DNA of 64,000 bases from Secundilactobacillus collinoides DSM 20515 = JCM 1123 (lineage in GTDB: Bacteria > Bacillota > Bacilli > Lactobacillales > Lactobacillaceae): assembly GCF_001435975.1 (NCBI RefSeq), contig NZ_AYYR01000023.1, forward strand, positions 1 to 64,000, in the 5' to 3' direction. Below are positions 56,029-64,000 of the stretch, piece by piece. The position numbers and the translations under genes were made by a program. How positions within the stretch are numbered: position 1 is the first letter of the stretch; each line of letters begins with the position of its first letter. The notes below the pieces were generated by a model that worked only from the letters and a program-made list of their open reading frames with translations, did not search any database and was not told the DNA's origin.

Positions 56029-56793
56029 TCAGTTTTCGACAGCAAGTAATTGCGTCAATTTTTGCTCAAAAAGCGGCGTCCAAATTGTTTGGTAACCCAG
56101 CTGAGTTGGGTGCGCATCGTCAAACATGGCCATTGGACTGGCTGCCGTTAAAGATTTGACCACTGGATCGGCCCACAGGTCAAGAATGGTAAAGTGCCAC
56201 TTTGCCTGTAAGATGTATAATTGCGCCACCAGCGCAGCGTAATCTACATCCGTTTTTCGTAAACAAGTATAGAAGATGATAGGTGCCTTAAAATGGTCAC
56301 GAACATAACTGCAGATAAATTCGATGGCGCCGAGGGTGGTGTTTCGGTCAAAACCAGACTGTTGATCATCGGCTGTGATGGTGCCCAGAGCCTTATTTTG
56401 TCGGCCGTCGTTAGTGGATAACTGGACAACAAACGCATCGTACTGACTGGTCAGCGGGAAATCACTCACGAGCCGGCTGACGTAGGTCTTTGGTTCACTG
56501 CCGGCCAACGTGGTTCCGCTAATTGCGGATTTAGTTGTGATAACACCGTCTTCGGCGCTAAGGTAGTCTGCAAACGATTTGCCGTGGGCCGCGGCACCAT
56601 AGGTGATCGATGAGCCAAGGTAGCCGACGTGTTTGCCAAACAGCGGCGAAGCGGGATTGAGTGTTACTTGGTCTGGACTATACTGTGGGGCGTTTCCCAA
56701 CACGACCGCTTTTAGCGGACGCGGCGCAAAGTGTGCTGCTATGAGCCCCGCACTGGCGAGAGCCATACCTTTGATTAGTGGGTGAGTTGTCAT
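56029..56793 (-). CDS. SGNH/GDSL-type hydrolase
   Basis: A 254-aa protein; ATG at 56793 has AGAGG 8 nt upstream (a TTG two codons earlier is too close). An N-terminal hydrophobic segment (~5-20) may be a signal or anchor. Family blocks: GSSITYG with the nucleophilic Ser (~61-67), a Gly in SGTTLAG, the STNDGR block with Asn (~125), and D-x-x-H in FDDAHPTQLGY. It would hydrolyse an ester; the natural substrate is unknown. Confidence 0.85.
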   Translation of the reverse strand: MTTHPLIKGMALASAGLIAAHFAPRPLKAVVLGNAPQYSPDQVTLNPASPLFGKHVGYLGSSITYGAAAHGKSFADYLSAEDGVITTKSAISGTTLAGSEPKTYVSRLVSDFPLTSQYDAFVVQLSTNDGRQNKALGTITADDQQSGFDRNTTLGAIEFICSYVRDHFKAPIIFYTCLRKTDVDYAALVAQLYILQAKWHFTILDLWADPVVKSLTAASPMAMFDDAHPTQLGYQTIWTPLFEQKLTQLLAVEN

Positions 56794-56912
56794 TATCAAG
56801 ACCTCTTTTGATTAATTTAGATCAAGTGTACTGCTAAATCTGGTAAGACTGTGTAAAAAAGACTAAATTGTACAAAAACCATGCAATCAAGTAGGCGCAA
56901 CGTATCACACAA

Positions 56913-56921
56913 TGTTATAAT
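56913..56921 (+). promoter_or_regulatory. Extended -10 promoter of the GlnR-like gene
   Basis: TGTTATAAT, a perfect TATAAT with TGT in front, 34 nt before the ATG. No good -35 at 17 bp. Confidence 0.5.
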
Positions 56922-56954
56922 GCCCCTTGTAGAAAATAGACAGGAGTGAATTGA

Positions 56955-57404
56955 ATGTCGTTTGGCGAAGAAACAAATCCCGGATTTGTAAAACGATTAA
57001 GAGACTTAGATATTTCAATGGGTATTAGTGAAACAAGCCGGGTGACCGAAGCCAGTACCACCCAGATTCGGTACTGGGAAAAACGCGGCTTGATCGAATC
57101 CGTTAGCCACGGCAAAGGTCAAAATAAGCGCTATAATCTGATAAATATCTCAACAATTCTGTACCTTAAAATGATGCTGGATAATGGTTACACCTTAAAT
57201 AAGGCTGCAGAAATGGCTAAGGAACGGCTCGCAAATGTCGATATTATTCGGTTGTTTATCAGCAACCGGGTCAACAGCATCGCGCATGATGGTGATAGTA
57301 CGATTTTGAACCTCGGTCCGCTGGAAAATGACAAGAAGTTTGACGTTATTGCGGATGTTAGCAACGACGATGTTGTTTTGAACAAGGAACCAAACGGTCA
57401 ATAA
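56955..57404 (+). CDS. MerR-family regulator, GlnR-like
   Basis: A 149-aa protein with AGGAG 8 nt before ATG. The N-terminal winged helix reads GISETSRVTEASTTQIRYWEKRGLIESV, then the wing NKRYNLINISTI, followed by a predicted helix (MLDNGYTLNKAAEMAKERL) and a ~55-residue C-terminal domain. This layout resembles GlnR/TnrA, but glnA is not adjacent and the C-terminal glutamine-synthetase-binding tail cannot be verified, so the target is unknown. Confidence 0.85.
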   Translation: MSFGEETNPGFVKRLRDLDISMGISETSRVTEASTTQIRYWEKRGLIESVSHGKGQNKRYNLINISTILYLKMMLDNGYTLNKAAEMAKERLANVDIIRLFISNRVNSIAHDGDSTILNLGPLENDKKFDVIADVSNDDVVLNKEPNGQ

Positions 57405-57415
57405 TAAATGCGATG

Positions 57416-57453
57416 AACGTCAGTCAGCTAAATGTTGGACTGACGTTTTTGTG
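57416..57453. terminator. Terminator between the GlnR-like and TSUP genes
   Basis: AACGTCAGTC pairs with GACTGACGTT around a 12-nt loop, followed by TTTTG. It lies between convergent genes and touches the TSUP stop codon. Confidence 0.85.
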
Positions 57454-58200
57454 TTACCAAATGGTTTTTATGCCCATCAATATCAGCAGGATGCCCATTA
57501 TTGGTTTGAGTTTACCCCCAGCATTCTTAGAACCGCCAACAAAGCGGCTCATCACGTATGGGGCAATCGCGGCACCGATCAGTGCGCCGATCATGAGGCC
57601 GAGGCCAGCGTGCCAGTCGACTTGTCCGCCAGCGGTGTGGAAGATTGCGCCAACGATGGTCATCCCGACCAACACGTACGACGAGGTCGCAACGGCATTG
57701 ACCATGTTCAGGCCGAGGATCAATAACCCGGCGAGGATGGGACCGCCGCCGCTGAGACCGGCAACCCCCACCATCAACCCGCTTAGGATGCCAAAGCTGC
57801 TGGCTTTAAGTCGACCGTGCGCCTGCAACTGAGTCGACCCCGTTTGTTTATTGCGCATGATGTTAAGTCCCAGTAAGACTAAGATAATGCCCACGACCCA
57901 GGTGTAGATTGATTCAGGGATATAGGGCGACAGTAATGATCCAACCACCACTGCGGGCAGTGCCGCGATCAACATTTGATTGCCTAGTTTGAAATTAATT
58001 GCCCGTTGCCGATAGTAGCCCAATGAGCCTAGAATAAGGGAAGGCAGCGCGGTGACCAGCGAGGTAGCGGTAGCGGCTGCAGGTGCGAGATGAAATACCG
58101 CAGTTAACACACCTAAATAAATGGCAGCACCGCCACCACCCATTGAAATGACGACAAACCCGACAATCAGGCCAATAAGTAAGAGTGATACAATCTCCAA
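57454..58200 (-). CDS. TSUP family transporter (TauE/SafE-like)
   Basis: A 248-aa membrane protein. TTG at 58200 is chosen because AAAGGAAG lies 7 nt upstream; the longer frame runs into the leader hairpins. About eight hydrophobic helices in two repeats, with the Gly-rich GFVVISMGGGGAAIYLG and GILSGLMVGVAGLSGGGPILAG segments typical of this family, which exports sulfonate-, sulfite- or organic-acid-type anions. Substrate unknown. The divergent TetR gene is its probable repressor. Confidence 0.88.
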   Translation of the reverse strand: MEIVSLLLIGLIVGFVVISMGGGGAAIYLGVLTAVFHLAPAAATATSLVTALPSLILGSLGYYRQRAINFKLGNQMLIAALPAVVVGSLLSPYIPESIYTWVVGIILVLLGLNIMRNKQTGSTQLQAHGRLKASSFGILSGLMVGVAGLSGGGPILAGLLILGLNMVNAVATSSYVLVGMTIVGAIFHTAGGQVDWHAGLGLMIGALIGAAIAPYVMSRFVGGSKNAGGKLKPIMGILLILMGIKTIW

Positions 58201-58219
58201 GATAGAACTTCCTTTCAAA

Positions 58220-58281
58220 CGAATAGGTCGGTACGGCCTATTCGGCGCCGTAGCAAGCCACCTTGACACAAACAAGGTGGC
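58220..58281 (-). promoter_or_regulatory. Two-hairpin leader of the TSUP gene
   Basis: On the minus strand GCCACCTTG-TTTGTGT-CAAGGTGGC (58281-58257) is followed by GAATAGGCCG-tac-CGACCTATTC (58244-58220), directly before the ribosome binding site. Both stems are (nearly) perfect. They could form a regulatory leader; no ligand is known. Confidence 0.5.
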
Positions 58282-58330
58282 TATCAAACGACAATTAAAT
58301 TTTGTTTTACGTTACAATATGTTATTATAG

Positions 58331-58345
58331 TTTACAACATGTAAA
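58331..58345. promoter_or_regulatory. Candidate TetR operator
   Basis: TTTACA-ACA-TGTAAA, a perfect dyad in the divergent region between the TSUP and TetR genes, with a looser half-site GTTACAATATGTTA 20 nt to the left. On the minus strand TTTACA may also be the -35 of the TSUP promoter, so repressor binding would block it. Confidence 0.5.
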
Positions 58346-58375
58346 TTGCAAGCAAAAAATATCGAGGTGATCCAC

Positions 58376-58960
58376 ATGTCACGCCAAATTTTATCAAAAG
58401 ATCGCATTATTCAGGCTGCCGTTGCCATTATTGAAGCGGGTGGCACACCCACCTTTTCCACCATTTCCCGGCGGCTTGGAAGTCGTTCTCAGGCCCTGTA
58501 TCCGTATTTCGCAAATCAAACCGAATTAAGTTTTGCGATTTTTGACTGGGTCGCCAGACAGTTGAATGATCAGATAAAAACAGAACTGTTTGGGTTAAGC
58601 GGTCGGGAGGGCCTCATTGCGCTGGCTGTTGCGATGCGGCGGGAAGGGCTGGCCCACGTGCGGCTGACTCAGTATCTACTCAGCATTCCGCGGGACACAG
58701 CGAATGCGGATATGCAACAGGGCACGGACTTGTTTCGCGACTTGCTGGACGGTATGATCCGGCCTGTTTTTCAGCACTCACGGGTGCGGCTGATTGCCGC
58801 GCGTTGGTTACGTGACCTCATCGTCGGCGATGTGGTCAACATTGGTGCGGGGTGGTTTATTGATCAGGAAATTTCTGCAGATGACAGCTTCGAATTAGCC
58901 CTGACAGCTAGTTTGGACAGGCTTACACTGGAAGACCAGCAAGACACACAGGACGTTTAA
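58376..58960 (+). CDS. TetR-family transcriptional regulator
   Basis: A 194-aa protein; ATG at 58376 has GAGGTGATC upstream. The N-terminal helix-turn-helix is clear (KDRIIQAAVAIIEAGG...FSTISRRLGSRSQALYPYFANQTEL), followed by an all-helical ligand domain with a C-terminal WG-type module as in TetR_C proteins. Divergent from the TSUP gene with a dyad between them, so it probably represses that transporter. Confidence 0.9.
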   Translation: MSRQILSKDRIIQAAVAIIEAGGTPTFSTISRRLGSRSQALYPYFANQTELSFAIFDWVARQLNDQIKTELFGLSGREGLIALAVAMRREGLAHVRLTQYLLSIPRDTANADMQQGTDLFRDLLDGMIRPVFQHSRVRLIAARWLRDLIVGDVVNIGAGWFIDQEISADDSFELALTASLDRLTLEDQQDTQDV

Positions 58961-59008
58961 GAGCTTCAGTCCGTTGAGCTGGCCTGATAAGACCACTTTA
59001 TCGGCAAA

Positions 59009-59057
59009 ATAAAGCCCCATCTAACCTGCCGACTTGGCAGGTTAGATGGGGCTTTTA
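59009..59057. terminator. Bidirectional terminator
   Basis: AAAGCCCCATCTAACCTGCC pairs perfectly with GGCAGGTTAGATGGGGCTTT around a 5-nt loop. Serves the TetR gene and the convergent baeRF gene. Confidence 0.9.
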
Positions 59058-59107
59058 ATACCTTTTGATTATCTGGCGCAGTTTGATGCTGACGCCGGTT
59101 TCAACGC

Positions 59108-60166
59108 TTAGTAGGTTACCGCACTCACAGGTGCCATTTCGGGTGCCTGGTCACGTAGGACAATAATCTGATCATTCTTAGCGAGCGCTTCGGAAATCAC
59201 GCCGTTGATGGCATCGTATTCCTCACGTTCGGTGGGTTCAATGTGGTGTTGCGCATTGATGACCAGTTGTTGAATACGATTTTCCATCAAAGCGGTACGA
59301 ATCTGGGCCATCTCAGTCAGCAGACGGTGGGTATCCAAGCCGGCTACATCACGGGACGTGGCGTCCTTTTCGTGGTCGGTAATGGTCTTACCAGCCAGTG
59401 AACCTAATTCCTTTGGCGACAGGTCAGTCACCGAACGACGGATGCTGATATCAGCCAAGTTCAAACGATTGCCTGCCACTTGGGTAAACAGGGTCAGGTT
59501 TTGCGGTAACCCCATTAACACGATCGGCCGGTTGTCTAACTTAGGATCAGCGGCTAAGAAATCAACGATGATCCGGTAATAACGCTCTTGGTCAATATCC
59601 TTTTCACGACTCGTTTCATTGTGGCCATGGTATTGGCTTTGACCAGGTGTAGCTTTGTAATTTAAGCTGCCGCCGCGTTTCTCCGTGCCTAACGCATCGG
59701 TCAAATTACCTGGTGAATCCGGCAATTTCAGAGTAGTTAATTGCTGTTCTTCTAAACTGTATACGCTGAAGTCGGTTTGCTCCAGCTGCAACAGGTAGTA
59801 GTCCTGGTTTGGGGCTTCTTTTAAAATCGATAACAGGTCGGGACCACCCGCAACACTCAGATGGACGGTCTGGACACTGTTTCGCGGCAGGTAAAGAATT
59901 TCGTCACCATCTAAGTTGGCGAAAATGCTGAGTCCGCGGTAGGGCAACCCCTGATCAAACAGGTGGTTGATCTGTGCTACGATCTCATCACCTGGAATTT
60001 CAGTCGAGACCGTGGTCAGATTATGGATCTCCTGCAGCGCATTCTTTAATTTCAACTGCTCGGTTTCTTGATAATTGAGTTTATCAAGGTTCACACTCAA
60101 AGTTAGTACAGAAGCTTCAGGTCGTTTCAAAGTTGCGAGTTCTTTTAGCGTCACCATTTTTGCCAT
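59108..60166 (-). CDS. Bacterial archaeo-eukaryotic release factor-like protein (baeRF)
   Basis: A 352-aa protein. ATG at 60166 has AAGGAG 9 nt upstream; an ATG two codons earlier is too close. An N-terminal alpha/beta region (~10-150, with VLTLSVNLDK and YYLLQLEQTDFSVYSL) is followed by Gly/His-rich GQSQYHGHNETSREKDIDQERYYRIIVDFL (~185-215), then a region with RPIVLMGLPQNLTLF and HHIEPTEREEYDAIN. The middle block is characteristic of one baeRF subgroup, bacterial relatives of eRF1-type release factors. Unlike classical RFs it has no GGQ loop of the usual kind. Cellular role unknown; ribosome-related action is suspected from the fold. Confidence 0.75.
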   Translation of the reverse strand: MAKMVTLKELATLKRPEASVLTLSVNLDKLNYQETEQLKLKNALQEIHNLTTVSTEIPGDEIVAQINHLFDQGLPYRGLSIFANLDGDEILYLPRNSVQTVHLSVAGGPDLLSILKEAPNQDYYLLQLEQTDFSVYSLEEQQLTTLKLPDSPGNLTDALGTEKRGGSLNYKATPGQSQYHGHNETSREKDIDQERYYRIIVDFLAADPKLDNRPIVLMGLPQNLTLFTQVAGNRLNLADISIRRSVTDLSPKELGSLAGKTITDHEKDATSRDVAGLDTHRLLTEMAQIRTALMENRIQQLVINAQHHIEPTEREEYDAINGVISEALAKNDQIIVLRDQAPEMAPVSAVTY

Positions 60167-60262
60167 ACACATGCACTCCTTTTTATGTCGTTAACTAGAT
60201 TATACCCGTTAATTGTGACGAGAGTGTGAAGATTTGTCGAAAACGATTTCATTATTGCTAAA

Positions 60263-61171
60263 TTAGGGTTTATGGTGAAATTTAATGGTCAGCAGAAGCC
60301 AAACAATTGCGGCCAAAGACAGACCGACCACAAAGAGCCAAGCATCGTGCAGACCGGCCAGAGGTAACTTGACGTTCATCCCGTAAAAGCCAGTCACGAT
60401 GGTGGGCACGGCCATCGTCAGCGACCAGATGGTCAGAAACCGCATCGTGTCATTCAAGTTATTATTAATGATAGAATCAAACGTGTTGATGATCCGATCC
60501 ACCACTTGCGACTCGTTTTCAATCATTCGCCGTACCTGATCAGCTTCAATGGCAACATCTTCCAGCTGATCGCGTTCATAGCTTGAGTTATTGACGCCAA
60601 AGTAGGTCCGGGGGATGCGGACAAATAGGTCGCTGTTAGATTCTACTCCGCTAAAGAAGAACGTAAGCGTTTGACCGAGATTTGACAAATCGACAAGCAT
60701 GTTGTTTTTGGGGTCGCGATTCAGCTGTTTATCCAGTTGATTCCGTTGTTTTGTGACCTGCTTGATGATGGGAATATAGCTGTCGATGAAAGCGAACAGT
60801 GCCTCCAGAATAAAACTGGCGGGGGTGGTCACTTCGTCGTCCACGAACGCTTTCTCCAGGGCTTCATCGATAAAGTCCAAGTTACTGTCATTAAAGGTGA
60901 AAATGCGGCCCCGATGAATCAAAAAGCCAACGGGACGGGCGATATAGCGCATTTTTTCACCCTTTAACCGGTACGGTACAAGGGCAATCAGCAGCTGCTG
61001 GTTGTTTTCTGGATCGTAAACGTAATTAGCACTTTCATCTTTATCAGTCACGTAAGTAATGATATCGTCGGTGATGCCGTAATCATCCATCAGCTGCTGC
61101 TGTTCTGGCACGGTGATGGCTGATGTGGCGATCCATTCAAAATTACCGAGTTGTTTTGCGGGTTTGATCAC
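60263..61171 (-). CDS. corA: CorA-family magnesium/divalent cation transporter
   Basis: A 302-aa protein starting at GTG with AGGAGG 10 nt upstream. A large N-terminal cytosolic domain and a long stalk helix (~155-235, ending in ENESQVVDRIINTFDSIINNNLN) lead to two C-terminal membrane helices. The signature GFYGMN sits between them (~266-271). It is a pentameric Mg2+ channel in relatives. No terminator is obvious downstream. Confidence 0.95.
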   Translation of the reverse strand: MIKPAKQLGNFEWIATSAITVPEQQQLMDDYGITDDIITYVTDKDESANYVYDPENNQQLLIALVPYRLKGEKMRYIARPVGFLIHRGRIFTFNDSNLDFIDEALEKAFVDDEVTTPASFILEALFAFIDSYIPIIKQVTKQRNQLDKQLNRDPKNNMLVDLSNLGQTLTFFFSGVESNSDLFVRIPRTYFGVNNSSYERDQLEDVAIEADQVRRMIENESQVVDRIINTFDSIINNNLNDTMRFLTIWSLTMAVPTIVTGFYGMNVKLPLAGLHDAWLFVVGLSLAAIVWLLLTIKFHHKP

Positions 61172-61570
61172 AATTTAGATCCTCCTAGGGCCTTATTTTT
61201 ATCAGGCTGTTGTTGAGCCGGCCCGAAGACCTGCTTATTATTTAAATACGAAAAAGGGGCTACAACTTCTTCTTAGGCATATACCTCACCGTCATGGCAC
61301 TGGCTGAAAACGAGTGTTATTGACAAAAAAACGGGCGGTTTTAAAGAAATTTCCGCTTATTTAATGATAATTTCATCTTAGTTGAAAACGAGTGATTATT
61401 CAATAAAGACAGGCTAAACAAAATAGTTGACAAATGGGCATTTTTTCACTAACATGTTAATTTTAGAACTACTTAAAACTGTCTTTTATTTTATGAAGAC
61501 TTTTGTTGGATATGGTATTATTATACTTAGAAGATAGTGCTTACATTTTAATCGTTGGGAGGTGGTTACC
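61172..61570. other. Intergenic region upstream of a 113-aa gene
   Basis: No gene. It carries a direct repeat TGAAAACGAGTG-TTATT (near 61304 and 61383) and, ahead of the next gene, an extended -10 TGGTATTAT (61513-61521). Confidence 0.4.
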
Positions 61571-61912
61571 GTGCTAAATAGAACTAAACAGTACTTAAAA
61601 GACCGTAACTATCATTATCAAAAGTCCTATATCAGACCGCTGATGACGCCGGAATCTGTTTACGTGTTTAAGTTTGGTCGCGAGGCATTAAATAATCGGG
61701 TAATCATTCGATACAGTCACACATGGACTGGTCGTCAACGGATTAATGAGATTGATCTGCGCTTGCACAAGCAAAAGCACCCCCGCATTTTCCGCACTGA
61801 AAGTGAATTATTAGATTACCTTGAATCACGACTACCTCAGCGTGAAAAGAAGGAAGCCGACAAAGAAGAGCGGCGCGAGCATCAAAACGAGCAAACAGAC
61901 GCATCCAAGTGA
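61571..61912 (+). CDS. Hypothetical basic protein
   Basis: A 113-aa protein. GTG at 61571 is chosen because GGGAGG lies 8 nt upstream; the longer frame starts inside that site. Strongly basic, with YLKDRNYHYQKSYIRPLM, the RVIIRYSHTWTGRQRINEIDLR block and a C-terminal Lys/Arg/Glu-rich tail. No signal or membrane segment; a small nucleic-acid-binding fold is possible but not shown. Ends in a terminator overlapping its stop codon. Family not recognised. Confidence 0.75.
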   Translation: MLNRTKQYLKDRNYHYQKSYIRPLMTPESVYVFKFGREALNNRVIIRYSHTWTGRQRINEIDLRLHKQKHPRIFRTESELLDYLESRLPQREKKEADKEERREHQNEQTDASK

Positions 61913-61927
61913 GGGTGCGTTTTTTTG
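61899..61927 (+). terminator. Terminator overlapping the end of the 113-aa gene
   Basis: ACGCATCC / GGGTGCGT (one mismatch), 6-nt loop containing the stop codon, then T6. Confidence 0.85.
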
Positions 61928-62162
61928 TAGCGTGCAAAAATCAGGTCAGCGCCTTTCCCCGTGAAGCACTATCAGTCTCATGAACATGGCCGGCAGCAAA
62001 GGCATGCTTTTAACAAAGCATCATAAAGGCCACAAGCACTCATAGCAAAACGGGCATGAAACGGTTCACAAGAAGCCTCGGATTCAGTATCTGGAGCCAG
62101 ACACCCAAGGTTCCAAATCCCAGTACCCATTGCCATTTAAACGCGTCAGGAGATGACCAACA

Positions 62163-62810
62163 ATCAGTCCAGAACTAACCCAATTTTTTAAATCTGCACC
62201 AACCCCAGAGCTCGCAAAACAACTTCTCGGCTGTCGTATTCGCTATGAAACACCAGCGGGCGAACTGTCTGGGTTCATCGTTGAGACCGAGGCCTACGTC
62301 GGGCCGAAGGATGCGGCAGCTCACGCATTTGCTGGCCGGCGCACCCACCGCAATGAAGCCCTCTATGGCGAACCCGGCACGATTTACATGTTTCAGTCGC
62401 GTCAGTATGTTTTGCTGAATTTCATTACCCAAGCGGCGGAGGTGCCTGAAGGTATTTTAATTCGCGGGGTGCAGCCTGAAAACGGGCTTGACCTCATGTA
62501 CCAGAATCGCGCGGTAAAGGGGCCGTCACTCACAAATGGTCCCGGTAAACTGACTCAGGCATTTGGGATGACCTTAGCTCTAAATCAAAAGGGATTAAAC
62601 GAGGATGCCTTATCGTTAGAATTGCCCGCGGCTGCATACCCGAAACAAATTGCGACCAGTGCCCGGATTGGCGTTCCCAACAAGGGCGAGTGGACGGATG
62701 CACCGTTGCGCTATTTTGTGGCCGGAAACCCCTATGTTTCAAAAATAACGAAAAAAACGATTGATACAGAAACGCTTGGCTGGCGGGTTGATCCCGCAGA
62801 AAGGAATTAA
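62163..62810 (+). CDS. DNA-3-methyladenine glycosylase (AAG/Mpg family)
   Basis: The frame encodes 215 aa with the whole AAG fold: the N-terminal [19 protein letters not shown], the catalytic ETEAY followed by KDAAAHAF with Tyr and His, PGTIYMF, and LIRGVQPE. It removes 3-methyladenine and other alkylated purines from DNA. The frame opens only after a TGA at 62154 and contains no ATG, GTG or TTG before the conserved core. AUC at 62163, 10 nt after AGGAG, is the only sensible start; an ATG at 62153 is out of frame. Either a rare start codon or a start lost by mutation. Confidence 0.85.
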   Translation: MSPELTQFFKSAPTPELAKQLLGCRIRYETPAGELSGFIVETEAYVGPKDAAAHAFAGRRTHRNEALYGEPGTIYMFQSRQYVLLNFITQAAEVPEGILIRGVQPENGLDLMYQNRAVKGPSLTNGPGKLTQAFGMTLALNQKGLNEDALSLELPAAAYPKQIATSARIGVPNKGEWTDAPLRYFVAGNPYVSKITKKTIDTETLGWRVDPAERN

Positions 62811-62815
62811 GACTT

Positions 62816-63775
62816 ATGGATTGGACCGAACTCTCCGTTACAACGACTAGCGAGGCTGTGGAAGCTGTCTCGAACATTTTGATGACCCACGGCGCCACCG
62901 GCGTGCAGATCGATGACGTTAAGGATTTTGACAAACTGCGCGACGGCAATTGGGAACAGGAAGGCAAGATCATCAATGTTGATGAAATACCTCACCAAAC
63001 GACCGGTGCGAAGGTCAGCGCCTACTTCCCAGAAACTATTTTTGTGCCCGAAATCGTGCCCGAAATTACCCAGCAGGTACAAGGACTTACCAAGTTTGGA
63101 TTGGCGGTAGAACCAGCAAAAGTAGAAACGACCGCAGTTGATGAAACAAACTGGGCAACGGCTTGGAAGAAGTATTATCATCCCGTTCAGGTCACGCGTT
63201 TTCTTACGGTTGTCCCTAGTTGGGAGAAGTATGAGCCAGAATCTAAAGATGAGCGCTTGATCGTGCTTGACCCAGGAATGGCGTTTGGGACGGGTACTCA
63301 CCCAACCACCAGATTATCACTGGAAGCCTTGGAAATGGTTATTCACGGCGGTGAACGGCTGATTGATGTCGGCACGGGTTCTGGTGTTTTGAGTATTGCC
63401 GCAAAACAGCTCGGTGTCGGTGATGTGCGCGCGTATGATCTGGATCAGGTAGCCGTAGATTCCGCGCAGAAAAACCTCGATTTGAACCCGGTCGCAAAGG
63501 ATGTTCAAGTTGCTGCCAATAACCTGCTGACCGGTATTTCAGGCGAAGCTGACATCATTGTTGCCAATATTTTAGCTGAGATCATCATGCCGCTGATTCC
63601 GCAAGCGTGGAATCTGCTGCCAGTGCATGGTTACTTTGTGACTTCCGGTATCATTGCTGAGAAGGCCGATGATGTGCTTGTCGCCCAACGGCATCAAGGG
63701 TTTAAAATCGTCCAAACATTGAAGATGGGTGACTGGTACGGTGTGATTGCTCAAAAGCCGGGGGCGGATGACTAA
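62816..63775 (+). CDS. prmA: Ribosomal protein L11 methyltransferase
   Basis: A 319-aa protein with AAGGAA before ATG. An N-terminal substrate-binding domain (~1-120) precedes the methyltransferase domain: [17 protein letters not shown], the S-adenosylmethionine motif [15 protein letters not shown], and [16 protein letters not shown]. It trimethylates L11. Starts 5 nt after the glycosylase and overlaps rsmE by TAATG, so the three are one operon. Confidence 0.96.
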   Translation: MDWTELSVTTTSEAVEAVSNILMTHGATGVQIDDVKDFDKLRDGNWEQEGKIINVDEIPHQTTGAKVSAYFPETIFVPEIVPEITQQVQGLTKFGLAVEPAKVETTAVDETNWATAWKKYYHPVQVTRFLTVVPSWEKYEPESKDERLIVLDPGMAFGTGTHPTTRLSLEALEMVIHGGERLIDVGTGSGVLSIAAKQLGVGDVRAYDLDQVAVDSAQKNLDLNPVAKDVQVAANNLLTGISGEADIIVANILAEIIMPLIPQAWNLLPVHGYFVTSGIIAEKADDVLVAQRHQGFKIVQTLKMGDWYGVIAQKPGADD

Positions 63776-64000
63776 TGCAACGGTATTTTATTGATGAGAC
63801 CTTAAAAGTTGGAGAAACTTTTGAATTGGACACGACAGTCAGCAAGCATTGGCGCCAGGTACTCCGGGCCGAACCGGGTGCGCAGGCCGAGTTCGTTGAC
63901 CAGGCTGAGCACTTGTTTCTGGGCCAGCTTGGTGAGGGTAACCACACGAAGATCCTTAAAACACTGCCTGCGACCGTTGAGTTACCGGTTGACGTCACAA
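63775..64000 (+). CDS. rsmE: 16S rRNA (uracil1498-N3)-methyltransferase (5' part)
   Basis: The ATG overlaps the prmA stop (TAATG). The 75 visible residues match the RsmE N-terminal PUA-like domain: [38 protein letters not shown]. The remainder, with the knotted SPOUT domain, is cut by the window end. prmA-rsmE is a common pair in Firmicutes. Confidence 0.93.
   Translation, partial: MQRYFIDETLKVGETFELDTTVSKHWRQVLRAEPGAQAEFVDQAEHLFLGQLGEGNHTKILKTLPATVELPVDVT

Overview
The window is 64 kb of a low-to-mid GC Firmicutes chromosome, almost certainly a lactobacillus (family Lactobacillaceae). The evidence is D-lactate dehydrogenase next to mevalonate-pathway HMG-CoA synthase, PolC-type replicase, a CIRCE/HrcA heat-shock operon, Gram-positive ribosome binding sites, frequent TTG/GTG starts and the conserved order rpsB-tsf-pyrH-frr-uppS-cdsA-rseP-proS-polC-rimP-nusA-ylxR-ylxQ-infB-rbfA-truB-ribF-hrcA-grpE-dnaK-dnaJ-lepA. 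The species cannot be fixed from the sequence alone.

Layout. (1) 1-3.2 kb is the lysis end of a prophage (accessory genes, CD1375-type protein, LLH-type holin, GH25 endolysin), followed by decayed sequence and a tRNA-Ser(CGA) whose 3' end faces the prophage and is its likely attachment site. (2) 4.4-12.4 kb is mixed: a 2-hydroxyacid dehydrogenase, GNAT acetyltransferase, UspA, a three-gene operon led by an HPr paralogue without the catalytic histidine (Crh-like), mvaS, lexA, a DUF896 protein and a YneF-type protein. (3) 12.7-20.4 kb carries a heterodimeric ABC exporter, PlsC, a tRNA1(Val)-type methyltransferase overlapping a GIY-YIG protein, ldhD with a candidate cre site, and a HAD hydrolase. 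(4) 20.6-51.7 kb is the housekeeping block: translation, isoprenoid and phospholipid precursors, intramembrane proteolysis, replication, transcription elongation, translation initiation, heat shock and LepA. An IS3-family element lies between polC and rimP. (5) 52.6-64 kb holds galU, a MerR regulator with a convergent short-chain dehydrogenase, an SGNH hydrolase, a GlnR-like MerR regulator, a divergent TetR/TSUP pair, a baeRF protein, CorA, 3-methyladenine glycosylase, prmA and the start of rsmE.

The most unusual signal is a family of 114-nt intergenic hairpins. Three copies (after the second ABC gene, after polC and after dnaJ) each start 1 to 3 nt past a stop codon. They share the same segment lengths throughout: N4-GGA-N6-CGNTT-N7-GGA-N27, a 7-nt loop, N27-AGGA-N7-G-N6-GGA-N4-GTTT. 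Their stems differ by compensatory and G-U changes, which points to selection on an RNA fold. The polC copy is split by the IS with a TAAG duplication, and removing the IS restores the consensus exactly. The dnaJ copy has a 119-bp tandem duplication of its 3' half, and a decayed copy lies near 6.1-6.25 kb.

Other points worth attention are the Crh-like operon, a glycosylase gene whose only plausible start is AUC, a textbook 19-bp-spacer MerR promoter upstream of the dehydrogenase, structured leaders ahead of rpsB, rimP and the TSUP gene, and a candidate orphan small RNA near 6.0 kb.
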